This document shows, one piece after another, positions 24,006-31,586 of a DNA stretch of 64,000 bases. Origin of the DNA: Chloroflexota bacterium (GTDB lineage Bacteria; Chloroflexota; Anaerolineae; JAAYEA01); NCBI GenBank assembly GCA_019873665.1, contig JAIOAV010000008.1, positions 1-64,000 of the forward strand, in the 5' to 3' direction. Positions within the stretch are counted from its first letter, which is position 1, and every line of letters begins with the position of its first letter. The position numbers and the translations under genes were made by a program. The notes under the pieces are model-generated. The model did no database searches. It had not been told where the DNA came from and saw nothing but the letters and a program-made list of their open reading frames with translations.

Positions 24006-24653
24006 ATGATCAAGAGATTCGTGATACTACCCCTGCTGCTGGCACTCCTCCTGGGGTTGGCGGCGTGCAGCAGCCCACAGGCCGAGCCGACATCAACGAC
24101 GCCTACCAATACCCTGACCCCTCTGGAAAAGAATGAGATTCCGCTGTGTGAGCTGACCCCCATCGTCGTGCCCACACCGCCCGCAACGATCCCCGGCTAC
24201 GTGCAACTGGATCCCAGCACCAACCTGCACATGACCGGCACGGTGCAGTATCTGGACTTGGAGAGCTGGCGACTGGTGATCAGCGGCAAGGTGGACCGGC
24301 CCCTGGCTCTGACGCTTGACGAGTTGCGTTGCCTGCCCAAGATCGAGGCACGGCCCTTGCTGGTCTGCCCCGGCTTTTTCGAGGATGATGCCACCTGGGC
24401 TGGCGTCCCCATCACCAACGTCCTGCAACTGGCCGGCGTGCAAGCCGGCGCGCAGGGCATTCGCCTGAAGAGTGCCGATGGCTACAGCGCGCCGGTGCGG
24501 CTGGAGGTCGCCGCCGCGCCGGGAAGCTTCCTGGCATACGAGTGGGAAGGGGAGCCGCTGCCGATCTTGCATGGCTTTCCGCTGCGTGCTGTCTTTCCCA
24601 CCGAGGAAGGCAACTACTGGGTCAAATGGCTCGTGGAGATAGAGGTGTACTAA
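24006..24653 (+). CDS. Lipoprotein with molybdopterin-binding oxidoreductase (SUOX-like) domain
   Basis: A 215-residue exported lipoprotein. MIKRFVILPLLLALLLGLAAC is a signal peptide with an LAAC lipobox, followed by a Thr/Pro-rich linker. Residues about 65-215 match the sulfite-oxidase/YedY-like molybdopterin domain: VISGKVDRPLALTLDELRCLP, the Mo-ligand cysteine in LLVCPGFFEDDATWAGVPI, and the closing GFPLRAVFPTEEGNYWVKWLVEIEV. It lacks the heme and dimerisation domains of full sulfite oxidases, as is usual for minimal bacterial relatives that act in envelope redox repair. The true start is internal to the ORF-track entry. Confidence 0.82.
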   Translation: MIKRFVILPLLLALLLGLAACSSPQAEPTSTTPTNTLTPLEKNEIPLCELTPIVVPTPPATIPGYVQLDPSTNLHMTGTVQYLDLESWRLVISGKVDRPLALTLDELRCLPKIEARPLLVCPGFFEDDATWAGVPITNVLQLAGVQAGAQGIRLKSADGYSAPVRLEVAAAPGSFLAYEWEGEPLPILHGFPLRAVFPTEEGNYWVKWLVEIEVY

Positions 24654-24671
24654 CGCCATGACAGGGCCAGT

Positions 24672-24796
24672 GTCATGGCGCGGGCGAAGCCCGAAGCAAT
24701 CTCTGCCCCACGCCAGCAGGAGATTGCTTCGCTCCCTTCGGTCGCTCGCAATGACAGAAGCAGCGTCATGGCGCGGGCGAAGCCCGAAGCAATCTC
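24672..24796. repeat. Palindromic GAAGCAATC / GATTGCTTC repeat with a duplicated arm
   Basis: A 32-base unit GTCATGGCGCGGGCGAAGCCC... occurs twice as a direct repeat (24672-24703 and 24765-24796). Between them lies GAGATTGCTTCGCTCCC and GCTCGCAATGAC, the inverted partner, so each outer copy can pair with the middle. It fills the gap between two convergent genes and shares words with the element at 14832-14914; it may also act as a bidirectional terminator-like structure. Confidence 0.8.
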
Positions 24797-24820
24797 CAAA
24801 TGGCTGCAGACTTCCGACGC

Positions 24821-26053
24821 CTAGTGCAGCTCGCGCCACGCGGCGATCATCGCCTCCACGCTCGCCCATGGGGTATCGGGAAAGAGCGCATCCACCGGCG
24901 CTAGGATGAACCCGCTTGGGCCGAGAGTGGTGATGGCGGCATGCACCGCCTGGCGGATCTCTTCTGGCGTGCCGCGCGCCAGCGTGACGCCGCTGTTGAC
25001 GCCGCCCGCCAGCGCCATCCGTCCCTGGAAGGTATCCCGCACTGTCGCCAGGTCGAGCCGATCCTGCACAGGGTCTACGAAATAGAGCAGGTCAATGCCC
25101 GCCTCCAGCAGCAGGCTGGCCAGCGACAGGATGCCGGTCGTCATGACGTAGGCAAAGCGCGCGCCAGCCTGGTGCGTGAGGTCCACCAACTGACGCAGGT
25201 GCGGCAAAACGAAGCGGCGAAAGAGCGCCGGGGACCAGAAATCGGTGGACGAATACCACCCGCGCTGCACGACCAAGTCCACGCCGCCCACCTCCAGCAT
25301 GAGCTCCGTGCGGCGGCGATCGAAATCGGCGATGGTCTCCATCAGCGCGGCAAAGGCGTCCGGCTCGGTCATTGCCATGAGCACCGCGCCTTCCACGCCG
25401 CAGAGCCACACGGCGGCGTCCATGCCAAAAGCGGACCACCCCTGCACCAGCACGCCTTTTTCCTGCGCAAAGCGTTGCACCATCGCCATCCGCGCACGGT
25501 ACGCACCCACTTGCGCCGCCGTCGGCTCGCGCAGGAGATAGCGCAGCGGCACAATGTCTTCCGAGCTGCTGACGGCGTGCCGGACGCCGCGCGGGATGTT
25601 ATAATCCTCAAAAAGGGGCACATGGTCCGGCTGGATCACCCAGCCGGGGCCAGGGTCCTCGCCGGTCTGCCGCACGATATGCGTCAGCGGGCCGGCGGGC
25701 GTCTCATAGACGCGCCCGAGACGCGGGTATGGCTCGGTCGCGGTGGGCGGCTCGCGCCAGTCGCGCACCCGCACCGCCGGATGCACGCTCCAGGGCGGCG
25801 AGACCTCCAGCACGTCGTCCACGCCAAGCGACAGCCACGCCGCGACGCGACGAAAATCATCCGTGACGTCCCATGGCTGCGGCAGGGTGTGGATGCGCTC
25901 CAGGCGCATTGTGTGCCAGTATGCGACATCGCGCCCGTCGCGCTGCCAGCGCAGATGCGACGGCGGATGCACGCCAAAGCACCAGCAGAGCAGCGGCACG
26001 TGATCCGGCGTTTGCCCCGCGATCGCCGTCAGCAAGCGCTCTCTCGAGTTCAT
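24821..26053 (-). CDS. Uroporphyrinogen-decarboxylase (URO-D) superfamily protein
   Basis: A 410-residue protein with the URO-D/corrinoid methyltransferase TIM barrel. The N-terminus MNSRERLLTAIAGQTPDHVPLLCW is typical, with GWSAFGMDAAVWLCGVEGALM-like mid-barrel sequence and the late strands FVLPHLRQLVDLTHQAGARFAYVMTTG and RMALAGGVNSGVTLARGTPEEI. True heme URO-D has a conserved Arg and Asp pair near the N-terminus that I do not see, and MtaA-type methyltransferases carry an H-x-C and a later Cys for zinc; here the strand reads YVMTTG with no ligand. It is the last gene of the GH38 operon, 44 bases behind the isomerase. RBS GAGGAGAGACG. Function uncertain. Confidence 0.8.
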   Translation of the reverse strand: MNSRERLLTAIAGQTPDHVPLLCWCFGVHPPSHLRWQRDGRDVAYWHTMRLERIHTLPQPWDVTDDFRRVAAWLSLGVDDVLEVSPPWSVHPAVRVRDWREPPTATEPYPRLGRVYETPAGPLTHIVRQTGEDPGPGWVIQPDHVPLFEDYNIPRGVRHAVSSSEDIVPLRYLLREPTAAQVGAYRARMAMVQRFAQEKGVLVQGWSAFGMDAAVWLCGVEGAVLMAMTEPDAFAALMETIADFDRRRTELMLEVGGVDLVVQRGWYSSTDFWSPALFRRFVLPHLRQLVDLTHQAGARFAYVMTTGILSLASLLLEAGIDLLYFVDPVQDRLDLATVRDTFQGRMALAGGVNSGVTLARGTPEEIRQAVHAAITTLGPSGFILAPVDALFPDTPWASVEAMIAAWRELH

Positions 26054-26097
26054 CGTCTCTCCTCTCGCAGTCTCGCCACGGAGATGCCGCCCCTCGT

Positions 26098-27441
26098 CTA
26101 GAGGCCATCCACAGTCAGATACTCGCAGCTGGTGAGGGCGCACAGGTGGCGCAGCGCAACGCGCCAGTCGCCATAGGCAGCCATCCAGTGGTGGCCAAGG
26201 CCCTGCTGCGCGATCCAGTCCAGCAGCGCCTGCAGTTGCGCATTGAACCGCACGCGCAGCGGATTGCCGGGGAACACCATCTCCGTCTCGACTGCCTCCC
26301 CATAGAGCACGCCCATGCGATAGCCGCGCAACGTCGGCACCAGGTTGAGCAGCGTGACCTGCCCTGGCCGCGCGGGAAAGAGGCAGCAGCAGCCTTGGTT
26401 CATCAGCCGCACCGGCGCGAGCTTGATCTGCGTCGGGTCTGCCACCAGCGAAAAGCCGCCGGAGCCGCAGTGCGAGAAAACGATATCGCATTGATTGACA
26501 TCCGCCTGGTCATCCTGTGGGATCGGGTCCAGCAAATCGGTGTTGTGCACTGGTGCGCCGCAGAGGCGGGTGAGGATGAGCATTCCCAGCGCGCCATTGA
26601 CATCGCCCTCGCATGCCACCGGCACCCCTTCCTCCGCCAGCAGCGACGCTGCTAGGCAGACCTTGCCCATCAGGTGCGGGTAGCAGCCCACCGCGACCGC
26701 CGCGAGGCCCTCCTCATGCACAACCTCGCGCAGGGCAGCGGCCACTTGCAGCGATTCCAACAGCGCATCGGGCGCGGCGGCCACCTGCCCCACCGCAGAG
26801 CAGAGATGTTCCGACTGCGGCGTCAGCTTCTCTGGCACAACCTGCGCGGCGCGCGTCAGAAAGTTGGGCACGTCGAGATGCACGACGCGCGAGCCGAAGA
26901 GCTGACGCAGCGCCAGCTCATGCGCCGTCGTCTCGGTCATCCCCGCGACGCGATGGCCCAGGAGGCCAATGCGCGCCCGGCGCAGCCGCTGGCGCAGCGC
27001 CGCCGCCAGCGCATAGGAGCGCGCCTCTGCCAGCGCCGCATCGTCCTCCGGCGCGGCAAACAACAGGTGATGCGGGTGTCCCAGCGCACGCAGCATAAAG
27101 CCAAGCTGTTGCATCCCGCAGAGGGAGCCGGTCTCCATGCCAGGCCGCGCCCAGGCGATGAGCGGCGCCGGGCACTCTTCCAGCAGGTCGAGGAGCAGAT
27201 AATCCTCGAACCAGGAGGCGCCGATAGCGCAGACAGCGTCCACACGTTCGCCGGCAAAGTAGCACCCGACCTCCGCTGCCTTGTCCGCAGTGGTGACCGG
27301 CGCGCGCGACGGGCACAGGTCGATCCCCTCCAGCGCGGCAAAGGCAGCACCCAACCGCGCCAGCAGTTGCGGGGCCTCGCCCGCGCCCACCTCCAGCGGG
27401 CTGGCCACCGCCGTCAGGCCGAGCCGAATGCGCTCTTGCAT
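26098..27441 (-). CDS. L-fucose/L-arabinose isomerase family protein
   Basis: A 447-residue member of the FucI/AraA-like fold. The first domain has YFAGERVDAVCAIGASWFEDYLLLDLLEECPAPLIAWARPGME, the second RIGLLGHRVAGMTETTAHELALRQLFGS, and the third AVGCYPHLMG and PVACEGDVNGALGMLILTRLCG, where Glu and Asp occupy the metal-ligand positions of the family. FSHCGSGGFSLV and HHWMAAYGDW supply His candidates. Family members isomerise deoxy or aldo sugars to ketoses. RBS AAGGAGGGGAC. Located between GH38 and URO-D genes on the same strand, so the sugar released by the mannosidase-like enzyme is its likely substrate. Confidence 0.8.
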   Translation of the reverse strand: MQERIRLGLTAVASPLEVGAGEAPQLLARLGAAFAALEGIDLCPSRAPVTTADKAAEVGCYFAGERVDAVCAIGASWFEDYLLLDLLEECPAPLIAWARPGMETGSLCGMQQLGFMLRALGHPHHLLFAAPEDDAALAEARSYALAAALRQRLRRARIGLLGHRVAGMTETTAHELALRQLFGSRVVHLDVPNFLTRAAQVVPEKLTPQSEHLCSAVGQVAAAPDALLESLQVAAALREVVHEEGLAAVAVGCYPHLMGKVCLAASLLAEEGVPVACEGDVNGALGMLILTRLCGAPVHNTDLLDPIPQDDQADVNQCDIVFSHCGSGGFSLVADPTQIKLAPVRLMNQGCCCLFPARPGQVTLLNLVPTLRGYRMGVLYGEAVETEMVFPGNPLRVRFNAQLQALLDWIAQQGLGHHWMAAYGDWRVALRHLCALTSCEYLTVDGL

Positions 27442-27483
27442 GTCCCCTCCTTCAGACGAAAGGAGCACTGCCGCGGCAAGCCG

Positions 27484-30400
27484 CTAGAATCGCGCATACC
27501 AGCGGATAGCGGGAAAGTGCTGACCGGTGCGGCAGCGCACCGTCGTGATGCCATGCGCGGCCAGCGGCACCTGCACCGTGTGCTCATCGCATGGCAGCGC
27601 CGCCACATCCTCCTCCACCAGCGTTGTCCGCCATGCCTCGGCGATGGACACCTGCGGCAACGTCAGGCGCGCCACCGTCGCCACCCCCGCCGTCTCGCTC
27701 AAGCGCACAATGACGCCATCGCCATCCTCCGCCCCTTTGATGGTGAGGAGGTGTGCGTTGGGCGCGTCGAGCTGGCAGAAGGCCGCTGCAGGCGGCAGCG
27801 CGCCGGCCTGTGGGCCACGCACCCAGACTGGCCAAAGCGGCGTCTGCGCGCGCCAACCGAAATCGTGCGCCGCCTGCCAGTCGCCGCCATGCGTCGTCAG
27901 CGTGTAGCGAAAGAGCGTATCCCCCACCTGCACCGGCGAAAAGTTGGTGCGAAAGTTACTGGCCATGATGTACGAGTAGAGGTGGCCGCGGGTGAGTTGT
28001 GCCGGGTCCCGCAGAAAATCGTGGCCGTAGCCGGGCGGCGCCACCCCATGATGCGCCTGCGACACGTATCCCGGCCAGAGACCGCCGATCTCGACGATAG
28101 GTGCTTCGTGGCTGCTCCAAGCAACGCCGCCCGCGCCATCCCACGCCGCCACCCAGTGATGGGCCGCATAGGCGTCGGTGTTCGTGCCGGGAAGCTGGTC
28201 GCGAATCGGGGCGATGATGGCGTTGCTGGCCTCGTAGCGGAACTGCGGCGCGTGCAACGCAAAGGGGAAGGCGATGTGCCACTCGAGTAGCGGCGTAGCG
28301 TCCTTCAGCAGGCGCGTCGCCAGATCGAGCCGCTTGAGGCCGGCGTAGAGCGTGATCTCTTGCGTGCGCTGTGGGCAGTCGCGCGCCTCGCCGCGCACGA
28401 TGAGGCTGGCGCATACGGGCCCGGCCAGCCCTGGCGTGATCTGCGAGCGCAAGGGGAGCGAGATGCCGCCATCCTCCGGCGAGCGCACCACCACCTGGTT
28501 GAAGCCATGCGGCGCGTCCGGGTCCACCCACTCGCGCCCCAGCTCTTTATCCCAGAGGCTGGCAATGACGCCGCTCGCCGGATCAAGTGTCAGGCGATAG
28601 AAACGGTTCTCCAGCACCCCGTCGCCCACGCGCAGGTCCGACGCGAAATCCGGCGTGGCCGACGCCGGCACGACGCGATACGCCTTGTAGCCCAACGGCG
28701 GCACGTCGGTCGCCACAAAGACCAGCTCCTTGCGGTATGCGGGATTCACCGCGCCCAGCGCGTAGCGCTCCGCCGCCCAGGGGCGCGCCGCCAGCGGGTC
28801 CGCCAGCGTCTCGATCTGGTAGGGCACACTGGCCCCACTGGAGATGTCAATCAGCGCGAATGGCGTCTCCCAGAGCGCCAGCGGCAGGTCCACCAGGTTG
28901 CGCCCGCTCGCCGTGCCGCTGAGATAGCGCGAGCCATGCCAGCGCATCGGTCGCCCGCAGGGAGCCAGCGTCACCCCCGGCACGCGCACTAGATCGGTGC
29001 GCGGCTGCGCCAGCGGGTTGAACACCAGCAGATGGTATCCCTCCTCCGGCAGATGCACCTGGTCGGCGATGCGGTTGCTGGCCTTGGAGAGGACATCGTG
29101 CGAGAGGGCGGCGGCGCGCGTGGCGAATTCGCGCTTTTGCGCCCAGTTCCCCTCCTGCGCCGGGCCGATGGCATGGCCCATGCCCCAGGTGTGCTCATCG
29201 TAGAGGAGCGCCGCGTCATACGCCTCGGCGAGCATGTCCGCGGGATAGGGATAGTCGCTGACCCATGTGGCGCAGGCAGCGAGCTTTTCCGCGGAGAGGA
29301 GCGTATCGTGCGCCAGCCGGTTGATGCCGGTCTCGCGTGCCGTGCTGGCGGCGCCCACGGTGTAATCGGTGTTCGGCAGGTCGCCGCGCAACACACGCAG
29401 CCCGGCGCCATACTCTGCCTCGAAACGTGTCATAAAGCGCGCGTTGGTGCTGACGATCAGCCTGGGGTAGGCCCAGCGTGCGTTCCAGGCGCGGACGATC
29501 TCAGCGAAGCGCAGACTGGGCGGCGCGTTGTCGCGCTCGCCGCCGGTAACGCGGCAGCGCAGCAGGTCGTAGGGATAGCCGCGCGCTGCCAGCTCGCGCA
29601 GGCGCGCCGGGATGCTCGCCTCTGCATCCGTCTCATCCCACAGCCCGCCGATCCCCTGCCCATACCAGAAGAGGACGCGGTTCCCGTCCTGCGCCTCCCA
29701 CCAGAACGCGCCGCTCATGTCGCGCGGCAGCACCGCCTGTTCGTCCCAGAAGGGGTGCACCGAGTAGCCGCCCCAGGTGAAATAATCCGGGATGCCGGGG
29801 ATGAAATAGCGGATCCCCGCGCCGGCGAGGACCTTGGCGAGTCCCCACGAGACGCCGGGCACATCGTTCAATTGCGCTACATGGATCGGCACGCCCAGGC
29901 GACGCTTCAGGCGGAAGGATGGGTAGAGGAGGCGAATCTGCTCCTCAGGACCGCACAGCTCACTGGTCTCGTTCCCCAGCAACGCGGTAACCTCGATGCG
30001 GCCCTCCAGGATCAACTGCCGCACGCGCTCTGCCACCGCGGGCGGGCGGTGCTCCAGATAGTGCAACAGCGACCAGCCCTGCTCGACGACATAGCGAAAG
30101 CGGCAATCGTCGGGCCAATCCGCCGTCGCGTCGCAATAGTCGAGCACCGTATCCATAAAGCCATCGTGCTCGCGCAGCACGTTGCTGGGGAGATCGGTGT
30201 AGCCGAGATCGTGATGGGAGCGCTGCACCAGATGCACTTCCCAGTGGCGCGTTGGCATCCAGAGGAGGATGCGCCGGTCGCGCCATGCGCCATCAGCATA
30301 CAAGCGAAGCTCGACCTGGGTCGGCTCGCGGACATCGGGCACGAGAACGCGATGCCGCGTGCGGCCCGTGGCCACCGTGCCGAGAGCGGCGGTCATCTCG

Positions 30401-30567
30401 TGGCCAGCGACGCGCCATGCGAGGGCAGCGTGCTGCGGTGGCCCATCATTCGTTAGGGTGATATCCACAGCTTGCCGTAGCGCGGGTCCATCGGCGGCAA
30501 AAAACACGGTGGGCTCTATCTCATCTAGTCGCAGCGCGCTTGCCGCGCCATCCGGCTCATCCGCCAT
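27484..30567 (-). CDS. GH38-like alpha-mannosidase family protein
   Basis: A 1027-residue protein. After about 100 residues of beta-sandwich sequence, EVHLVQRSHHDLGYTDLPS matches the metal-binding start of GH38 and related (DUF5054-type) mannosidase domains, where His-x-Asp coordinates zinc. Further barrel marks are YVVEQGWSLLHYLEHRPP, IEVTALLGNETSELCGPEEQIRLLYPS, FWYGQGIGGLWDETD and YDEHTWGMGHAIGP. The C-terminal 500 residues form the large beta domain typical of GH38 (LENRFYRLTLDPASGVIASLWDKELGREW). No signal peptide, so it probably acts on imported oligosaccharide. RBS AAGGAGGATCCCT; it overlaps the upstream HAD gene by eleven bases. Confidence 0.85.
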   Translation of the reverse strand: MADEPDGAASALRLDEIEPTVFFAADGPALRQAVDITLTNDGPPQHAALAWRVAGHEMTAALGTVATGRTRHRVLVPDVREPTQVELRLYADGAWRDRRILLWMPTRHWEVHLVQRSHHDLGYTDLPSNVLREHDGFMDTVLDYCDATADWPDDCRFRYVVEQGWSLLHYLEHRPPAVAERVRQLILEGRIEVTALLGNETSELCGPEEQIRLLYPSFRLKRRLGVPIHVAQLNDVPGVSWGLAKVLAGAGIRYFIPGIPDYFTWGGYSVHPFWDEQAVLPRDMSGAFWWEAQDGNRVLFWYGQGIGGLWDETDAEASIPARLRELAARGYPYDLLRCRVTGGERDNAPPSLRFAEIVRAWNARWAYPRLIVSTNARFMTRFEAEYGAGLRVLRGDLPNTDYTVGAASTARETGINRLAHDTLLSAEKLAACATWVSDYPYPADMLAEAYDAALLYDEHTWGMGHAIGPAQEGNWAQKREFATRAAALSHDVLSKASNRIADQVHLPEEGYHLLVFNPLAQPRTDLVRVPGVTLAPCGRPMRWHGSRYLSGTASGRNLVDLPLALWETPFALIDISSGASVPYQIETLADPLAARPWAAERYALGAVNPAYRKELVFVATDVPPLGYKAYRVVPASATPDFASDLRVGDGVLENRFYRLTLDPASGVIASLWDKELGREWVDPDAPHGFNQVVVRSPEDGGISLPLRSQITPGLAGPVCASLIVRGEARDCPQRTQEITLYAGLKRLDLATRLLKDATPLLEWHIAFPFALHAPQFRYEASNAIIAPIRDQLPGTNTDAYAAHHWVAAWDGAGGVAWSSHEAPIVEIGGLWPGYVSQAHHGVAPPGYGHDFLRDPAQLTRGHLYSYIMASNFRTNFSPVQVGDTLFRYTLTTHGGDWQAAHDFGWRAQTPLWPVWVRGPQAGALPPAAAFCQLDAPNAHLLTIKGAEDGDGVIVRLSETAGVATVARLTLPQVSIAEAWRTTLVEEDVAALPCDEHTVQVPLAAHGITTVRCRTGQHFPAIRWYARF

Positions 30568-31282
30568 AGGGATCCTCCTTGTTTCCGCCCTCATGCGCCA
30601 ACCACGCGGGCAGCTCCACCAGCGTCCGCATCTCGCACGCCACCTCTATGCCCTCGTCATTGGGCAGCCCTGCCCGGTTCAGCCAGATGGCGCGGATGCC
30701 CGCGTTCTGCGCGCCCATCACGTCGTTGACCAGCGAGTCGCCCACATGCAGCAACTCGGATCGCGCGCACCCCGCGCGCTGCAGTGCGATCGCAAAGGCG
30801 CGCGGATCCGGCTTGAGAAAGCCATGCTCTTGCGCGAACACGACGAAATCGAACAGCCCCTCCAAGCCGCACCGCTCCGGGTACGTATTGCCATTGGAGA
30901 GGAGCCCGATGCGGTAGCGTCTCCGCAGCGTCTGCAAGGCGGGCAGCACATCCGGATAGAGGGCGATGCGCGCGAAACGCTGCGCCATATACAGCCGGCA
31001 CAGGTCATCCGCCAGCGCGCCATCGGGCTGGCCCAGCTCCGTCACAAGGCGGCGGAACGACTCGCGGCGGATCTCCTCCAACCTAGCGCCGCGCTCGCGC
31101 CACTCCTCCGCCACCTCGTCACGCAGCGCCATCAGCCGCTCCACCGTCAACCCGGCAGCTACGGCCGCATCCCGCTGCCGTAGCGCCGCGATCACATCCG
31201 CCAAAGCGCCGCGCATCGCCGCCTCGAAATCCCACAGCGTGCCGTCGCCATCAAACGAGATAGCGCGTATCGTGCAAGCCAT
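30557..31282 (-). CDS. HAD-superfamily phosphatase
   Basis: A 241-residue haloacid-dehalogenase-type hydrolase. SFDGDGTLWDFEAA is motif I with the nucleophile Asp, LLSNGNTYPERCG motif II, and HGFLKPDPRAFAIAL plus LLHVGDSLVNDVMGAQNAG motifs III and IV. The helical cap lies at about 20-95. It would dephosphorylate a sugar phosphate or related metabolite. First gene of the operon that continues with GH38, isomerase and URO-D; the strong promoter 31319-31346 precedes it. RBS AAGGGAAGCCG. Confidence 0.88.
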   Translation of the reverse strand: MACTIRAISFDGDGTLWDFEAAMRGALADVIAALRQRDAAVAAGLTVERLMALRDEVAEEWRERGARLEEIRRESFRRLVTELGQPDGALADDLCRLYMAQRFARIALYPDVLPALQTLRRRYRIGLLSNGNTYPERCGLEGLFDFVVFAQEHGFLKPDPRAFAIALQRAGCARSELLHVGDSLVNDVMGAQNAGIRAIWLNRAGLPNDEGIEVACEMRTLVELPAWLAHEGGNKEDPYGG

Positions 31283-31318
31283 CGGCTTCCCTTTCCATTG
31301 CGCGGCGGTTCTGGCGTT

Positions 31319-31346
31319 ATTATAGCGCCTCCCGACGGCTCGTCAA
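31319..31346 (-). promoter_or_regulatory. Sigma-70 promoter of the HAD-GH38 operon
   Basis: Minus strand TTGACG, 16 bases and a perfect TATAAT, about 37 bases before the HAD start codon. Confidence 0.75.
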
Positions 31347-31429
31347 TACGCCAAAACTATCGCCAGTCGCACGCTCTCATTGCAGCAGTCCGGCAGTAAC
31401 CATGCAAGCATGGATTGGCCGGTTCGTGG

Positions 31430-31435
31430 TATAAT
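31430..31435 (+). promoter_or_regulatory. Extended -10 element before the leader ORF and desaturase
   Basis: TGGTATAAT gives an extended -10; no good -35 hexamer is seen at 16-18 bases. It would start transcription some 30 bases ahead of the 34-codon upstream ORF. Confidence 0.5.
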
Positions 31436-31473
31436 AGGAGCGTGGCATCTCTTCATCCACGACAAGGAGGACG

Positions 31474-31578
31474 ATGGCCCGATTGACGATCAGGTTGCCA
31501 TGCCGGGCGGAGGGGCTTCCACAGTGTGAAGCTCTGGGTCCACAGGCTTCGCGATTTGGGAGTGTCACGAGCGTCTAG
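31474..31578 (+). CDS. Short upstream ORF / possible leader peptide (34 aa)
   Basis: ATG with an excellent ribosome site (AAGGAGGACG) opens 34 codons, MARLTIRLPCRAEGLPQCEA..., and stops at a TAG that is itself part of the next ribosome site (TAGGAGGCGAAATG). It is below the length cut-off of the ORF track. The peptide has two Cys and is arginine-rich, with no signal or recognised motif. The overlap of its stop with the desaturase Shine-Dalgarno site suggests translational coupling or attenuation. Confidence 0.5.
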   Translation: MARLTIRLPCRAEGLPQCEALGPQASRFGSVTSV

Positions 31579-31586
31579 GAGGCGAA

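Noticed and set aside
24941-26101. 386-codon plus-strand ORF opposite the URO-D protein
   Set aside because: Translation is His/Arg-rich shadow sequence; the minus strand has the clear URO-D frame.
26674-28290. 538-codon plus-strand ORF opposite isomerase and GH38
   Set aside because: It crosses the gap between two minus-strand genes and shows no domain.
29032-30456. 474-codon plus-strand ORF opposite GH38
   Set aside because: Shadow frame of the mannosidase; no protein family signals.
31377-31568. 63-codon minus-strand ORF in the desaturase leader
   Set aside because: It overlaps the promoter and the plus-strand leader ORF and has no ribosome site.
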